Shown: positions 44,733 through 54,211 of the stretch, piece after piece
How the letters are laid out: every line of letters starts with the position of its first letter
Numbering within the stretch: position 1 is the first letter of the stretch
Origin: Anastatus disparis
Lineage: Eukaryota > Arthropoda > Insecta > Hymenoptera > Eupelmidae
Assembly: GCA_017163975.1 (NCBI GenBank)
Contig: JAFFSR010000363.1
Span: forward strand, 62,001-126,000
DNA length: 64,000 nucleotides
Direction: 5' to 3'
Translations under genes and position numbers: made by a program
Notes under the pieces: model-generated
The model's input: the letters and a program-made list of their open reading frames with translations, nothing else
Databases searched by the model: none
What the model was told of the DNA's origin: nothing

Positions 44733-45698
44733 GTTTCCCTCGTCGGAAAAGCCGAAGTACGTCGTACGGCGCCGAAGACTATGCCCTATAGAATACCCAA
44801 TGACCGTCTTGCCCGGTATCTCTGTCCTTTTATATCGACTTTAACATGCACCTTATGCTTAGATGGTGTATGCGTTACACCAATGTATGAAAATACTTTT
44901 CTCAATTGATTATTAAAAAAAAAATATATAGTAATATACAATTCATTTTACATAATATTCCTCTTTTAGATGATAGAAAATTTAAATAATAAATGCTAAT
45001 AATAAATATACATCGATGATAATAAATTATTAAAAATTATATTTAAAAATTAGTAAAAATTGAAGAAAAATTTTAATTATAAGAATGAAATATTAACTTT
45101 AGAGAAAAAATGATGGAAGGGGGTATAGAAATAAATAGAGATATATTTGTTTGATACATTTATTTTTTATAAATTATTACAACGACGATACAAGTATATA
45201 AGTTTCGGAGTAATACGACTTTGCAAGTCTTACATGTATTTTTTATTTACATATATATTTAAAGTCAAAACTTTTTGTACCCATTTCTTTCAGGGATAGA
45301 GTATGTGTTTGTAGAAATTTTTTGTGAATACTGTTTCCATTGTGAGTCTTTTGTTTGATTTTCTGACTTTTTACTGTCATTTTTTCCGATTAGAGGAGTG
45401 CGATCGCCAGCGTTCCCCGAGCTCGGTGCCTGACCCATCTTTAATGGTGTCTTGATAACAACTAAGTATGGTAACAAAAAAAAATATTGGAAGTTATTCA
45501 CATTCACATACGTACACACGCACACACAGGCATACACATTACATAATATTTTTTGCTTTAGACACTTGATTGCACTGGGCACATATAATTTCTTTTTTTA
45601 TTTTTTTATTTCTTTTTTACATTCATGATTCGGTTAAATAATATAAGGCTTAATCTATCATTATCCTTTTGTATCGGTTGAAAATAACGTACAAACAT
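43729..45698 (+). repeat. Left TIR of the Polinton
   Basis: Inverted match to 56026-57826. It contains a GC-rich palindrome near the tip (CATACTCGCC facing GGCGAGTATG, about 43780-43806), AAAATGA and TAATAAATGT tandem runs (43900-44040), a (TA)n run (~44363-44433) and a (CT)n run (~44680-44729). About 210 bp (45267-45478) have no counterpart in the right TIR. Confidence 0.9.
45265..45438 (-). CDS. Possible small protein (57 aa) in the left TIR only
   Basis: ATG at 45438 opens MGQAPSSGNAGDRTPLIGKN and the frame runs to a stop at 45265. It lies almost wholly in the ~210-bp segment missing from the right TIR. A Gly after Met followed by Ser at position 6 would suit N-myristoylation. There is no other motif; it is hydrophilic and rich in Lys, Ser and Asn. 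It may be a real small gene deleted from one TIR, or chance. Confidence 0.3.
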   Translation of the reverse strand: MGQAPSSGNAGDRTPLIGKNDSKKSENQTKDSQWKQYSQKISTNTYSIPERNGYKKF

Positions 45699-45916
45699 TA
45701 TCTCGCTTCTCAATAAACAGATGACAAAATTTCTAAAAAAGGAAATAAATAGAAATAAAAAGCAATAATAGTTAATAATAAATTATGCATTTTGAAATTA
45801 AAAAATTTTATTTTAAGAAATAATAAATTTTTAGGAAATTGCTAAGGTCATAAAAATAAAAGAGTTTGGAATGTGAATTTTTTATTAAAAATAAGACAAA
45901 ATATATTTTACATTAG

Positions 45917-46789
45917 TTAAGATTCAAATAAAAATTGGTTAGATTGTTTCTCTATAAGTTCATCATAAAATAGTTTGGAGTGAAGCAGAACTAATTCTAA
46001 ATAAACAATATCAAAATAAAATTCGAGAAAAATTTTGTGTATTGAAACATTGAATTTATCTCTTACAATCTTATGAATTTTAAACATATTGTTGTGTAAT
46101 ATCTTTTTCACAACGAGATCGCTGTTTTCCTTTCGTAAATCGGTATCATTAACTAAAACTGTTAATTCTTGAAGTATATAGTCCTTACAGTCATTAACTT
46201 GTAGCACAATACGCTGATTACGTCGAAATCTATCATCGATGCACATAGCTGCGTTTTTAAAACCGTAAAATGTGTTTTTTTGCATAATCATGGCAGGCGA
46301 ATAATTTTTTCTTTTCTCACAGTTGTTTTGTGCGTCATTCTTACACTTACTTTGTTTATGAAAAATAATTGCTTTTGTAGCGAAAGATGATGAGAATGTT
46401 ACATCTATATCTTCAAGTTCAATTTTTGTTGGAGTGTTGTTATGTTTAATGTCTTTTCGTTTGAAATACGAACAAATGTATCGAAAACAATTTTGTAGTC
46501 GACACCAATTTGATGAATCCAAAGTCAATCCGTTTAAATTTTCATTATTCGTTAGTTGTATCATCGATAAAAAGGTTTTATTCTCTTGATTATATTTTAA
46601 TCCGACTATTGCTCTTTCACTGCCTGTGTTATTGAGCGGATAAGTGGTTGCAAGTAAATTAGCGTTTGAATATGTTTTAGACTTATCAGTATAAGTTTCG
46701 GTCATTGTAATTTTTTTTGATGGTTTATTATTTTCAGTTTCCAGAGAACTCGTAAAATCTATTTTTCTTTTCACCATAGCTTGAGCCAT
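45917..46789 (-). CDS. Unknown Polinton-borne protein, 290 aa
   Basis: The first ATG is 46789 (MAQAMVKRKIDFT); the frame is open a further 15 codons upstream from a GTG at 46834. The N-terminal 60 residues are basic and Ser/Thr-rich, probably disordered, with a KRK motif that could be nuclear targeting. The rest looks folded, with Cys pairs (WCRLQNCFRYICSYF; CKNDAQNNC) and a C-terminal region of amphipathic helices (FLEFYFDIVYLELVLLHSKL). It is intact and on the opposite strand to the capsid block, the position where Polintons often carry replication genes, but it has no DNA polymerase B motif. No family is recognised. It could be a DNA-binding or regulatory protein. Confidence 0.65.
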   Translation of the reverse strand: MAQAMVKRKIDFTSSLETENNKPSKKITMTETYTDKSKTYSNANLLATTYPLNNTGSERAIVGLKYNQENKTFLSMIQLTNNENLNGLTLDSSNWCRLQNCFRYICSYFKRKDIKHNNTPTKIELEDIDVTFSSSFATKAIIFHKQSKCKNDAQNNCEKRKNYSPAMIMQKNTFYGFKNAAMCIDDRFRRNQRIVLQVNDCKDYILQELTVLVNDTDLRKENSDLVVKKILHNNMFKIHKIVRDKFNVSIHKIFLEFYFDIVYLELVLLHSKLFYDELIEKQSNQFLFES

Positions 46790-48198
46790 TTTAGACGACG
46801 CAACCACTATATTTTCACTTGAAAATTGCTTCACACGCGTGTATGTTAGACCGCAAACCCCGAAATTGAAAAAGCCGTAATTTTCACAATTATACTATTC
46901 TACACTCGTCAAAAGTATCGAATTACGATAAGACGTTTGTTCGAGTAATCACGTTGTGTCACTGTTGAAGCATCAGAAAACTGTGTGACTGAACCCTATA
47001 GGGTATACACATATATCGAGATGTGGTGTGAAAGCAATAGAATGTTTTCGATAATCTTTTATCTAGTTTATGTATATTTTTATCTCGCGTACGAGTAGAT
47101 GGAAAATATTTCAAGTCAGTAAAAACACCGACAAAGAGCATTGAATATATTATGGGATTAAAAGTCGATATATAATATATATCTCTATTAGCCTTGCAGA
47201 GGATGGACATCGCGTGGCGCTCAAAATGCTACCGCCTCGCGATCAGAATGGTTGCAATTTTGATGAGGCACATCCCTCGCGCGCACTCGCTGTTATAATA
47301 ACCTTCTATGTAGCTAAATTTTCTATTTTAAAATTCAAAGTATACATTTAAAAAAATGAAAGATTAAATTTTGAGTTTTAAAAATCAAAAGATTAGAGAA
47401 AAATTTTTAGTTTAAGAACTAAAATAAGATTATATTTGTTAAAATATAATCCAAAGTGAAAATGATTTTTCAATATTTACGAGAGTATAAATTTTCTATT
47501 TTATAAATTAATAAAAGTTCAAAGAAAAGTTTTTAATTTTAAAAATAAAAAGTGTAAAGAAATATTTTCTATTTTAAAATTTACAAAAGAAAAATTTTAA
47601 GAAAAAAGTATGACAAAGGGTGGGTGTATTGAAATAAAGAAGTGTTTGGTTTGTTAAAAATAAGAGAATACCAGAAAGTTGTTACATGTTTTATCAAGAG
47701 TTAAAAATTAAAAGCTTATAGGAAACTGATCAAAATTCGATACATATGTTTTTTTAACCGGTCAAATACAACTGTCAGCATGCTAGTCCTTGATCTTTTA
47801 TGAAAACTTGTAATGATATTAAAAAGAGGTATATTAAGGGTTTTCAATGACACATTTTTTTTATTTAAGTATATTCCCAAAGTTCTTTTAGAGGAAATAT
47901 ACACGTCAAATAGTTTTTTGCCTCTACAAAGTAAAGTTCGCTCCTACAGCTATTTAATAACCACGCATTTTTAACTGATCCAGTGTTTGTTCGTGCAGTT
48001 TTGAATTATTTTTAACAGTGTGAAATTAAATAATTTTATCGAAACTCAATAGCCAAGCTGTGTTAAAAATATTAAAAGATTATTTTCGTTTTTATTTTGA
48101 AAAGAAATTTTTAAAAAATGACAGCAACACTAGTGCTAGCGGCCTTAACGGCAGGCCGGAGTAGAACCTGATACCGACCGAGTAACAATTGAGTTGTT
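46790..48198. other. Polinton interior without recognisable gene (1.4 kb)
   Basis: This is where a polymerase gene might be expected. Only short frames occur, on both strands, without motifs. A 17-codon frame at 48118 (MTATLVLAALTAG) may be a gene start truncated by a stop and then by the hairpin at 48199. Confidence 0.5.
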
Positions 48199-48493
48199 TG
48201 TTATTTACCCAAGTATTAATCGGTGTATCTTCAAAATAAAGGTTGATCGCAATAGATATTATTATTATGAATATCTATGCACAAGAAAAAAAAAATCTAC
48301 CGATTTGTTTTTGAGAAAAGTAAGGAACGCCGAAGTAAAAGATTATGTTTATAATATTTTCGCGTTCCTTACTTTTCTCAAAAACAAAGCGATAGATTTT
48401 TTTTTTCTTGTGCAAAAATATTTGTAATTATAATATCTATTGCGCTTAACCTTCAATTTGCAGATACACCGATTAATACTTGAGTAAATAACA
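48199..48493. mobile_element. ~295-bp hairpin MITE inside the Polinton
   Basis: TTTGTTATTTACCCAAGTAT at the left faces its near complement ending at ~48493, with arms of ~135 bp around AACGCCGAAGTAAAAGATTATG. No coding capacity. Target duplication not resolved. Confidence 0.75.
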
Positions 48494-49097
48494 AAAATGC
48501 CAATTAGACAAGGACAGCGAATCCGGCCTGCTCTTAATCAGCGTGATAGAAGGCGTGAATAAGATTTTTCGAGAAGACGGTGAAAGAGGTATGGGACATT
48601 CATCATACTGTATGTCAATTGATAGCTTTTGGTGAGGGTAACGAGCGAATATTTTGTTATGCTCACGAACGTCTACATTTAGTTGAAAGGATATCACAGG
48701 ATATAGGTATAAGTTTTACCATGTCTCTCGGATGTAGTGACAGTACATGCAACGAAAAATTCAAACAAAGCTTTTTGTGGAACGGAGTGGGAGCCGATTA
48801 ATAAAAAAGCGACTGTAGTGGAACGCAACTTCAGTCAAGAATAAATAATTATCTTGACTTGTCAATTGTAGCTTACAACCCGTAACTACAAAGTTAAGTT
48901 CAGTTACAAGGAGTTGAATTCACCCGATGTAGCCTGACGAAGTGAAGATCGTTTAGAGTTTGATACTGTCGAAAGACTATTATTAAAAAATGAGAGATCC
49001 AAATTGTTATGGATTTCTAATCGATAAAGACTCATTTGTATAAGCTAATATTAAAACTAAAAAATTGTAAACGATTAGTTTCAAGTATAATCGATAT
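48494..49097 (+). other. Possible gene remnant right of the hairpin
   Basis: ATG at 48497 opens a short basic frame (PIRQGQRIRPALNQRDRRRE) that stops; another frame at 48580-48801 is open for 73 codons (WDIHHTVCQLIAFGEG). There is no recognisable family. They may be pieces of one decayed Polinton gene, possibly the missing protease, but no catalytic motif is visible. Confidence 0.3.
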
Positions 49098-49358
49098 TAA
49101 AGTTTTGTGTGTAATATTTATTTTATAATTTCATATTTGTATTAGTGTGTGTAAAAATTGTATTCTGCGCGCATTGAAATTTATATAATTGTAATAATTT
49201 TATAAAAATAAATGTAACATTAGTTATTCGATAAATAAAGTTTTTGTGTGTATCATTTAGTTTATAATTTCATATTTGTATTAGTGTGTAAAACCGTATT
49301 CTGTGTAGTTTTAAAACTGCTATCATTGTAATAATTTTTATCAAAAAATAAATGTATT
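49098..49358 (+). repeat. Tandem duplication, ~140-bp period
   Basis: TAAAGTTTTGTGTGTAATATT to about 49220 is repeated, diverged, from 49238 (shared TATAATTTCATATTTGTATT). Confidence 0.8.
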
Positions 49359-49469
49359 AAACCACAACACATTTTTGTATTTTTTCGGCTACTTATTTTG
49401 ACAACTCGTGAACTATAAATTTTAACTTATCTCCCGCAGCTAGTAGGGTGGTAAACTACAAGTTATAAA

Positions 49470-49760
49470 CTAGAGCTGTTAGTAACGCAATTTGAGCCGT
49501 AAAGAGACAACGCTGGAGTCCCAAGCGTATCGAATAGCTTCAAACAGCGCTGGTCGTGTGCCGTCGCTCGTACAGCTAGTAGGCGCACGCGCACGCTCGT
49601 AAGCCTTATCGTATCTAGCTAGCAGTTTGAGCCGCCGCTTACTCGGCTGATACGCGCGCGGTTATCAGCCTTACGAACCCGCGAGTAGCTTTCTTATTTC
49701 GCCGCTAGCAGTTTGAGCGCTCCGGGCGCGGATGACCCCATACTATAAGGCTTACAGAGA
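49470..49760. promoter_or_regulatory. GC-rich island with repeats upstream of the capsid-gene block
   Basis: A sharp rise in GC over ~290 bases just before the ATPase ATG. CTAGCAGTTTGAGC occurs twice (~49618 and ~49704) with a related AATTTGAGCC near 49490. GTAAGCCTTAT (~49600) faces ATAAGGCTTAC (~49746). It could be a promoter or control region for the plus-strand block; that role is inference. Confidence 0.4.
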
Positions 49761-49822
49761 CGCTGATTGATTATTATAATTGTAAATATATTATTTTATT
49801 AAAATATTTATCAGTAACAAAC

Positions 49823-50485
49823 ATGAACACTTTTTGGCGTCATCCCTTTACTTGTTTGCTGGCAGGTCCTACTGGTAGCGGAAAAACAACTTTTGTTAAA
49901 AAATTATTAAAATTTCGTGAAGATCGATGCTAGCATGGATCGAATTTTATTTTATTACGCCGAGTGGCAAGACGGATATAAAAACGACGAATTCATTAAA
50001 GACGGAAACAAAATTGAATTTCGCGAAGGACTGCCTGAACCAGAAGATTACTCAAACGATCCCCACTTGAAAAAACTTTTAATCATCGATGATTTGATGC
50101 GCGAATCGTCGAATCATATAGTTGTCGACTTATTTACCAAAGGCAGTCACCATAAAAATATCAGCGTATTGTTTCTTACATCTTTCACAAAGGTACTCAT
50201 TCACGAGATATAAGTTTAAATTCTTCGTACATAATTTTATTTAAAAATCCGCGAGACCGCGCGCAGATTCAACATTTAGCAAGACAAATATACCCCGAAG
50301 ATTCAAAATTTTAACAAGAAGCGTATCAGGATGCAACGGCTCAAAATTTTGGATATTTAATGATTGATTGTAAGCAAGATACTTTAGATGAAGTTAGATT
50401 TCGAACAAGTATATTTCCGGACGATGAGTATCAATACGTTTACTTACCTAAATATAGTCATAGCGCATACGCGTTAAATCTTTGA
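49823..50485 (+). pseudogene. FtsK/HerA-type packaging ATPase, broken
   Basis: It would power packaging of element DNA into capsids. ATG 49823 opens a frame with Walker A GPTGSGKTT (residues ~15-23), stopping at TAG 49931. The sequence continues in another frame with Walker B LLIIDDLM (near 50083-50106), which stops at 50211. It then returns to the first frame with KNPRDRAQIQHLARQIYPED and a TAA at 50312 before a final TGA at 50483. The two frame changes and one stop are decay. About 220 codons in total, normal for Polinton ATPases. It is the first gene of the plus-strand block. Confidence 0.85.
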
Positions 50486-50533
50486 CAATAAAAGCTTTAT
50501 CACACGTCGTAGCAATTCAGTTTAGATCGGACT

Positions 50534-50920
50534 ATGGAGAAAGACACTCCCCAAAGTAGTCGGCGAGATCGACGTTTGCTACGGAACTCTCCGTTTGAAA
50601 AAAAGTATGTTGCCCTCTTGCAGGCGCTAAGACACTCGGATAAAAATCAGCGTGTTGCATTGCTGCGTTCAGCAGATAAAAAATTAATAAATCACATTTG
50701 TGAGTGCGCGTTAAATGTACTCAAAGGTACTGTCAATTTAAAAGAGTGTGAGAAAAATAAATTAAAAAAACATAAAAATATTTTAAGAAAATTAGCTAAA
50801 AAAAGTAAAAATTCTTGGAAATTAAAAAAACGTACCATAGTTCAAACGGGAGGGAGTTTTTTACCGTTTTTATTACAGCCTATACTGGATACATTGTTCT
50901 CGTTAATAATAAGAAAATAA
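50534..50920 (+). CDS. Basic Polinton protein, 128 aa
   Basis: Starts at ATG 50534, 48 bases after the ATPase, and is intact. The first ~90 residues are strongly basic and helical, with KNKLKKHKNILRKLAKKSK. The last 25 residues are hydrophobic (GGSFLPFLLQPILDTLFSLI). A basic body with a hydrophobic GGxxLPxLL-like end recalls small core or cement proteins encoded in this position in Polintons and adenovirus-like viruses. That comparison is from memory. A DNA-condensing or capsid-interior role is likely but unproven. Confidence 0.6.
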   Translation: MEKDTPQSSRRDRRLLRNSPFEKKYVALLQALRHSDKNQRVALLRSADKKLINHICECALNVLKGTVNLKECEKNKLKKHKNILRKLAKKSKNSWKLKKRTIVQTGGSFLPFLLQPILDTLFSLIIRK

Positions 50921-50923
50921 AAA

Positions 50924-51726
50924 ATGGAGAGAGCAAAGAAAATGATACTCTTATCTAAAGAACAACTTGAACGAATGCAGAGGGAAAATGAAAAAATAAC
51001 GATCGTAAAATTACTGATACTAGTGTAGGATCGACTGTACTGGAATCTACTCAAACGGTAGGTAATACGTTATCCCGATTAGATAATGAAATGAAAAAAA
51101 TTCTGGATTCTACAACTTACGAAAACGAATAAGAAAAACTGAAAGATTACTTGAAAACGTTACAGAGATATCTATTTTTTGTCGACGACGAAAAACGAAA
51201 ACTTTCGCTTTTAAAAACAAGTGAAGATGAGAAGCAGGCTTTAGACAGTTTTTCAATATTAGAAAGCGTCCCAAATTTATATAAAAAGAAAGCTGAATTA
51301 TTATTAAACTATTTAAAATCCAGCAAAGATCGCATTACGTGGAACGAAAAAGGTCTTATACATATAGATGGCGAAAAAATTCAACATTCGAATATCATCG
51401 ATTTAATAAACGATGCTTTACGGAATAGAAAAAAAGTAAAAGCCGCGGGGAGAGAACAGTTTGCAAAGATACTTCGAGATATCGACACACCGCGCGAATT
51501 TGTCGGTAATGATGAATTGTGGGAATTGAGCAACGTTAAACAATCTTCGAATAAGAAAATAAAATTTCAAAATAGTATAACATCTAATAAAGAAGATAGC
51601 GAAGTTAATGATTCAACTAAATTACGTGATAAAAGTGATAATTTCTTTTCGTTTTTAGATAACACTGTTTTATCTGGAAAGAGTCTCAACAGTAGCTCTG
51701 AAAAAAAGAAAAATAAACAGAAGTAA
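50924..51726 (+). pseudogene. Unknown conserved Polinton protein, broken
   Basis: ATG 50924 opens MERAKKMILLSKEQLERMQ, four bases after the previous gene. The frame changes near 51000, and TAA lies in the new frame at 51130-51132. The rest is open from 51133 to 51726 (charged, helical; a globular part around FSILESVPNLYKKKAELLLN, then ITWNEKGLIHIDGEKI, IDTPREFVGNDELW and a Lys/Ser-rich tail). The same type of gene, between a small basic protein and the integrase, is what I remember from other arthropod Polintons. Its function is not known to me. Confidence 0.6.
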
Positions 51727-51781
51727 ATGTTTTCCTCAACACCAAAGTCGAATAAAAAATGGTTAACTAATTTAATTTAAA

Positions 51782-52865
51782 ATGGATATTTTAGAAAAAC
51801 AATATTTTGATCTACAACATGAAGCAGGGTTTTCAGGAGCACGAAATTTAATCAGAGTAAATAAAAAAAAATTTTCTTCTGAAAAAATTAAAAAATGGCT
51901 AACGAAGCACGATACATACACTTTACACAAAACTATACGTCGAAAATTCCCACGCTTATATTACGATGTTGACGCTATTGATCAAGTATGGGAGGCAGAT
52001 CTCATACAATTAACATCATTAAAAAATTATAATGACGGCATCGGTTATTTACTCGTTGTGATTGACGTTTTAAGTAAATTCGTGTGGGTACAACCTTTGC
52101 GCGATAAGACTTGCCAGGAAGTTACTAAAGGTTTTAAAAAAATAATAGACACCAACAAAACCCGCTATCCTTCTATGCTTCAAACCGATTGTGGAAAAGA
52201 ATTTGTTGGAGGGGCATTACAAAAATTTCTTAAAGACAATGATATAAGATATCGTGTAGTTACTAATCCTGATGTTAAAGTGGCTGTTGTAGAACGTTTC
52301 AACAGAACCTTGAAAGAACGTATGTATTGATATTTTACGTTCAAAAATACAAAACGTTATATAGACGTCTTGCAACATATAGTTGACGCATACAATAAGA
52401 CACCTCATTCGACTACAAAAATGCCACCAGCTTTAGTGACTATTTATAACGCGAGTGTAGCTAGAAAAAATTTAGTTGAACGTGCACAGCAGAGACAGCC
52501 TGTTCGTAAAAAACCTAGATTTAAAACTGGACAGTATGTACGTATAAGTAGAGAAAAAAACGTTTTTGAAAAAGGTGCAACTAAATCATGGAGTGAAGAA
52601 ATATTTAAAATATTCCGTGTTTTAAAAAGACAGAATTTATTCATCTATGAGTTACACGACTTGCAGGGAGAAGAAATTGAAGTTTTTTTATCCCGAAGAA
52701 CTTGTTGTCGTTGATAAAGAAAGAGTAGAGCAGCAAGAGTTTAAAATTGATAAGATATTAGGTAGCAAAGGAAAAGGATCGAAAAAACAGTATTACGTAA
52801 GTTGGGTTGGATATCCCGATAAATTCAATTCTTGGGTTCCCGCTTCGGAGTTGAAAAAACTGTAA
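51782..52865 (+). pseudogene. Polinton integrase with chromodomain, broken
   Basis: A retroviral-type integrase that would insert the element and create the 6-bp duplication. From ATG 51782 the core shows all three catalytic residues: Asp 73 (WEADLIQL), Asp 136 (QTDCGKEF) and Glu 171 (VVERFNR). TGA at 52328-52330 interrupts it, after which the same frame continues (AYNKTPHSTTKMPP, then KFKTGQYVRIS-type SH3-like sequence). Near 52680 the frame changes into a C-terminal chromodomain (YYVSWVGYPDKFNSWVPASEL) ending at TAA 52863. Chromodomains may steer integration to marked chromatin. The lesions are two: one stop and one frame change. Confidence 0.9.
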
Positions 52866-52867
52866 TA

Positions 52868-53659
52868 ATGAATCAAAACGATTTTACCATTGTACTACCA
52901 AGCAACAGTAGTTTAAAATATTTTCCAAACAACGCTACTACAAATTATTCAACACGATCACCTCATCAAGTACAATTGATAGGTAAGTGGGTTGTTGGAA
53001 TCTCTGAAATTCATATACCGTGCTCGAGTCTTCATTTACAAGTTAAAGATACAATAATAACTGACTATAAAGGAAGTAAAGAAGTAAATTCGTTTCAACA
53101 CGGAACGTATAACTCTATGCACACTCTTATTCATGCTATAAACGATGGTTCACTTAAATTTCACGAAAACGAAGTGCGTGAAAAACTCTCATACAATGAA
53201 AAAGGTGGTTTTGTGTATTTAAAGTAGTTTCAGAATAAAAAAGAAGCTGAATTCACGGATAACGTTAAACGTATTTTAGGTTTTGAAAATGGTACTTATG
53301 CAGTTTACGAAGCAACGCAACAAAAAGGGACAAACGATACAGGCCTCACGCTAGTAGGTGATCAGCCAGCAAGCCTATCAAGAGCTATTCCTGATCAACT
53401 TTTTGTTTACTCTAATCTTTGCGAACCGTCAATAGTAGGAGATACTCACGCGCCTCTGTTACGAATTGTTAATATTGAAGCAAATAAATTTAATTTTGGA
53501 TCTACAATAGTCAAAAGATTTACGCCTGTTAATTATGTTCCGCTTCTAAACAATAGATTTCAAATTGTTGATATAGATATAAGAGATCAATTCGGTAAAC
53601 CTATAGCATTCGAGTTTTGGACAGTGACGGTAGCACTACATTTTAAAAGGGAGTATTGA
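52868..53659 (+). pseudogene. Penton/minor capsid protein, one in-frame stop
   Basis: Starts at ATG 52868, 2 bases after the integrase stop; 263 codons. Its size, position before a pVI-like gene and the major capsid gene, and beta-rich sequence (FTIVLPSNSSLKYFPNN at the start; FEFWTVTVALHFKREY at the end) suit the single jelly-roll penton protein of Polintons. The only lesion is TAG at 53225-53227. It would form the fivefold vertices. No motif proves it; the call rests on context and my memory of the family. Confidence 0.7.
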
Positions 53660-53669
53660 AGAAATAATT

Positions 53670-54209
53670 ATGAGCATTCACGATGTATATTATCAACATC
53701 AAGTAGGAGAGGGGAGAGGGGTAAGAAACGTCTTTGTTGGTGCACCGCGGATGCATGGCCATGGATTGGGGTCTTGGTTTTCTGGATTGTTTCGGAGTGC
53801 ATTACCGTTCTTAGCTAAAGGTGCTCGTGCTGTTGGTAAGGAAGCTCTGCGCGCAGGTGCTAATATTCTTGGGGATATTGGTGAAAATAATATGAGTTTT
53901 GAAGAATCTTTTAAGGATCGCATGAACGAATCGGGAAAAAATCTTAAACGTAAAGCTGCCGATAAAATAAATAAAATGATGGAGGGATCGGGGTATAAAA
54001 CATCGACACGCAAACGATATCGACAGTCTTCTCCCACTTCCGCAGCGCGACGGATCGCTTCAAAATTGAAAATAAAACGCTCCAAAGTGACTAAAGTTAA
54101 ACGTGCAAGTAAGAAGAAAAATAAAACAAACAAAAAAGAACGTAATATTAAAAAAAGAGTGAAAATTAATAACAAGAAAATAAAAAAAGTTGGTGATATA
54201 TTTGATTAA
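53670..54209 (+). CDS. pVI-like minor capsid protein, 179 aa
   Basis: Intact from ATG 53670. Residues ~28-70 hold GLGSWFSGLFRSALPFLAKG followed by a Gly/Ala-rich amphipathic stretch, the kind of segment found in adenovirus pVI/pX-like and Polinton minor capsid proteins. A GG-type site is not obvious. The C-terminal third is extremely basic (Lys/Arg/Thr repeats). It lies 10 bases after the penton-like gene and 2 bases before the major capsid gene, so the three are probably co-expressed. A membrane-active or DNA-binding internal capsid role is inferred from the family. Confidence 0.7.
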   Translation: MSIHDVYYQHQVGEGRGVRNVFVGAPRMHGHGLGSWFSGLFRSALPFLAKGARAVGKEALRAGANILGDIGENNMSFEESFKDRMNESGKNLKRKAADKINKMMEGSGYKTSTRKRYRQSSPTSAARRIASKLKIKRSKVTKVKRASKKKNKTNKKERNIKKRVKINNKKIKKVGDIFD

Positions 54210-54211
54210 AA

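Noticed and set aside
44280..44909. 209-codon open frame in the left Polinton TIR
   Set aside because: It is made of (TA)n and (CT)n microsatellites read as Tyr-Ile and Ser-Leu runs, and its inverted copy in the right TIR is broken differently.
46959..47904. Candidate DNA polymerase B gene in the Polinton
   Set aside because: Short frames only; none shows a DTDS or other polymerase motif.
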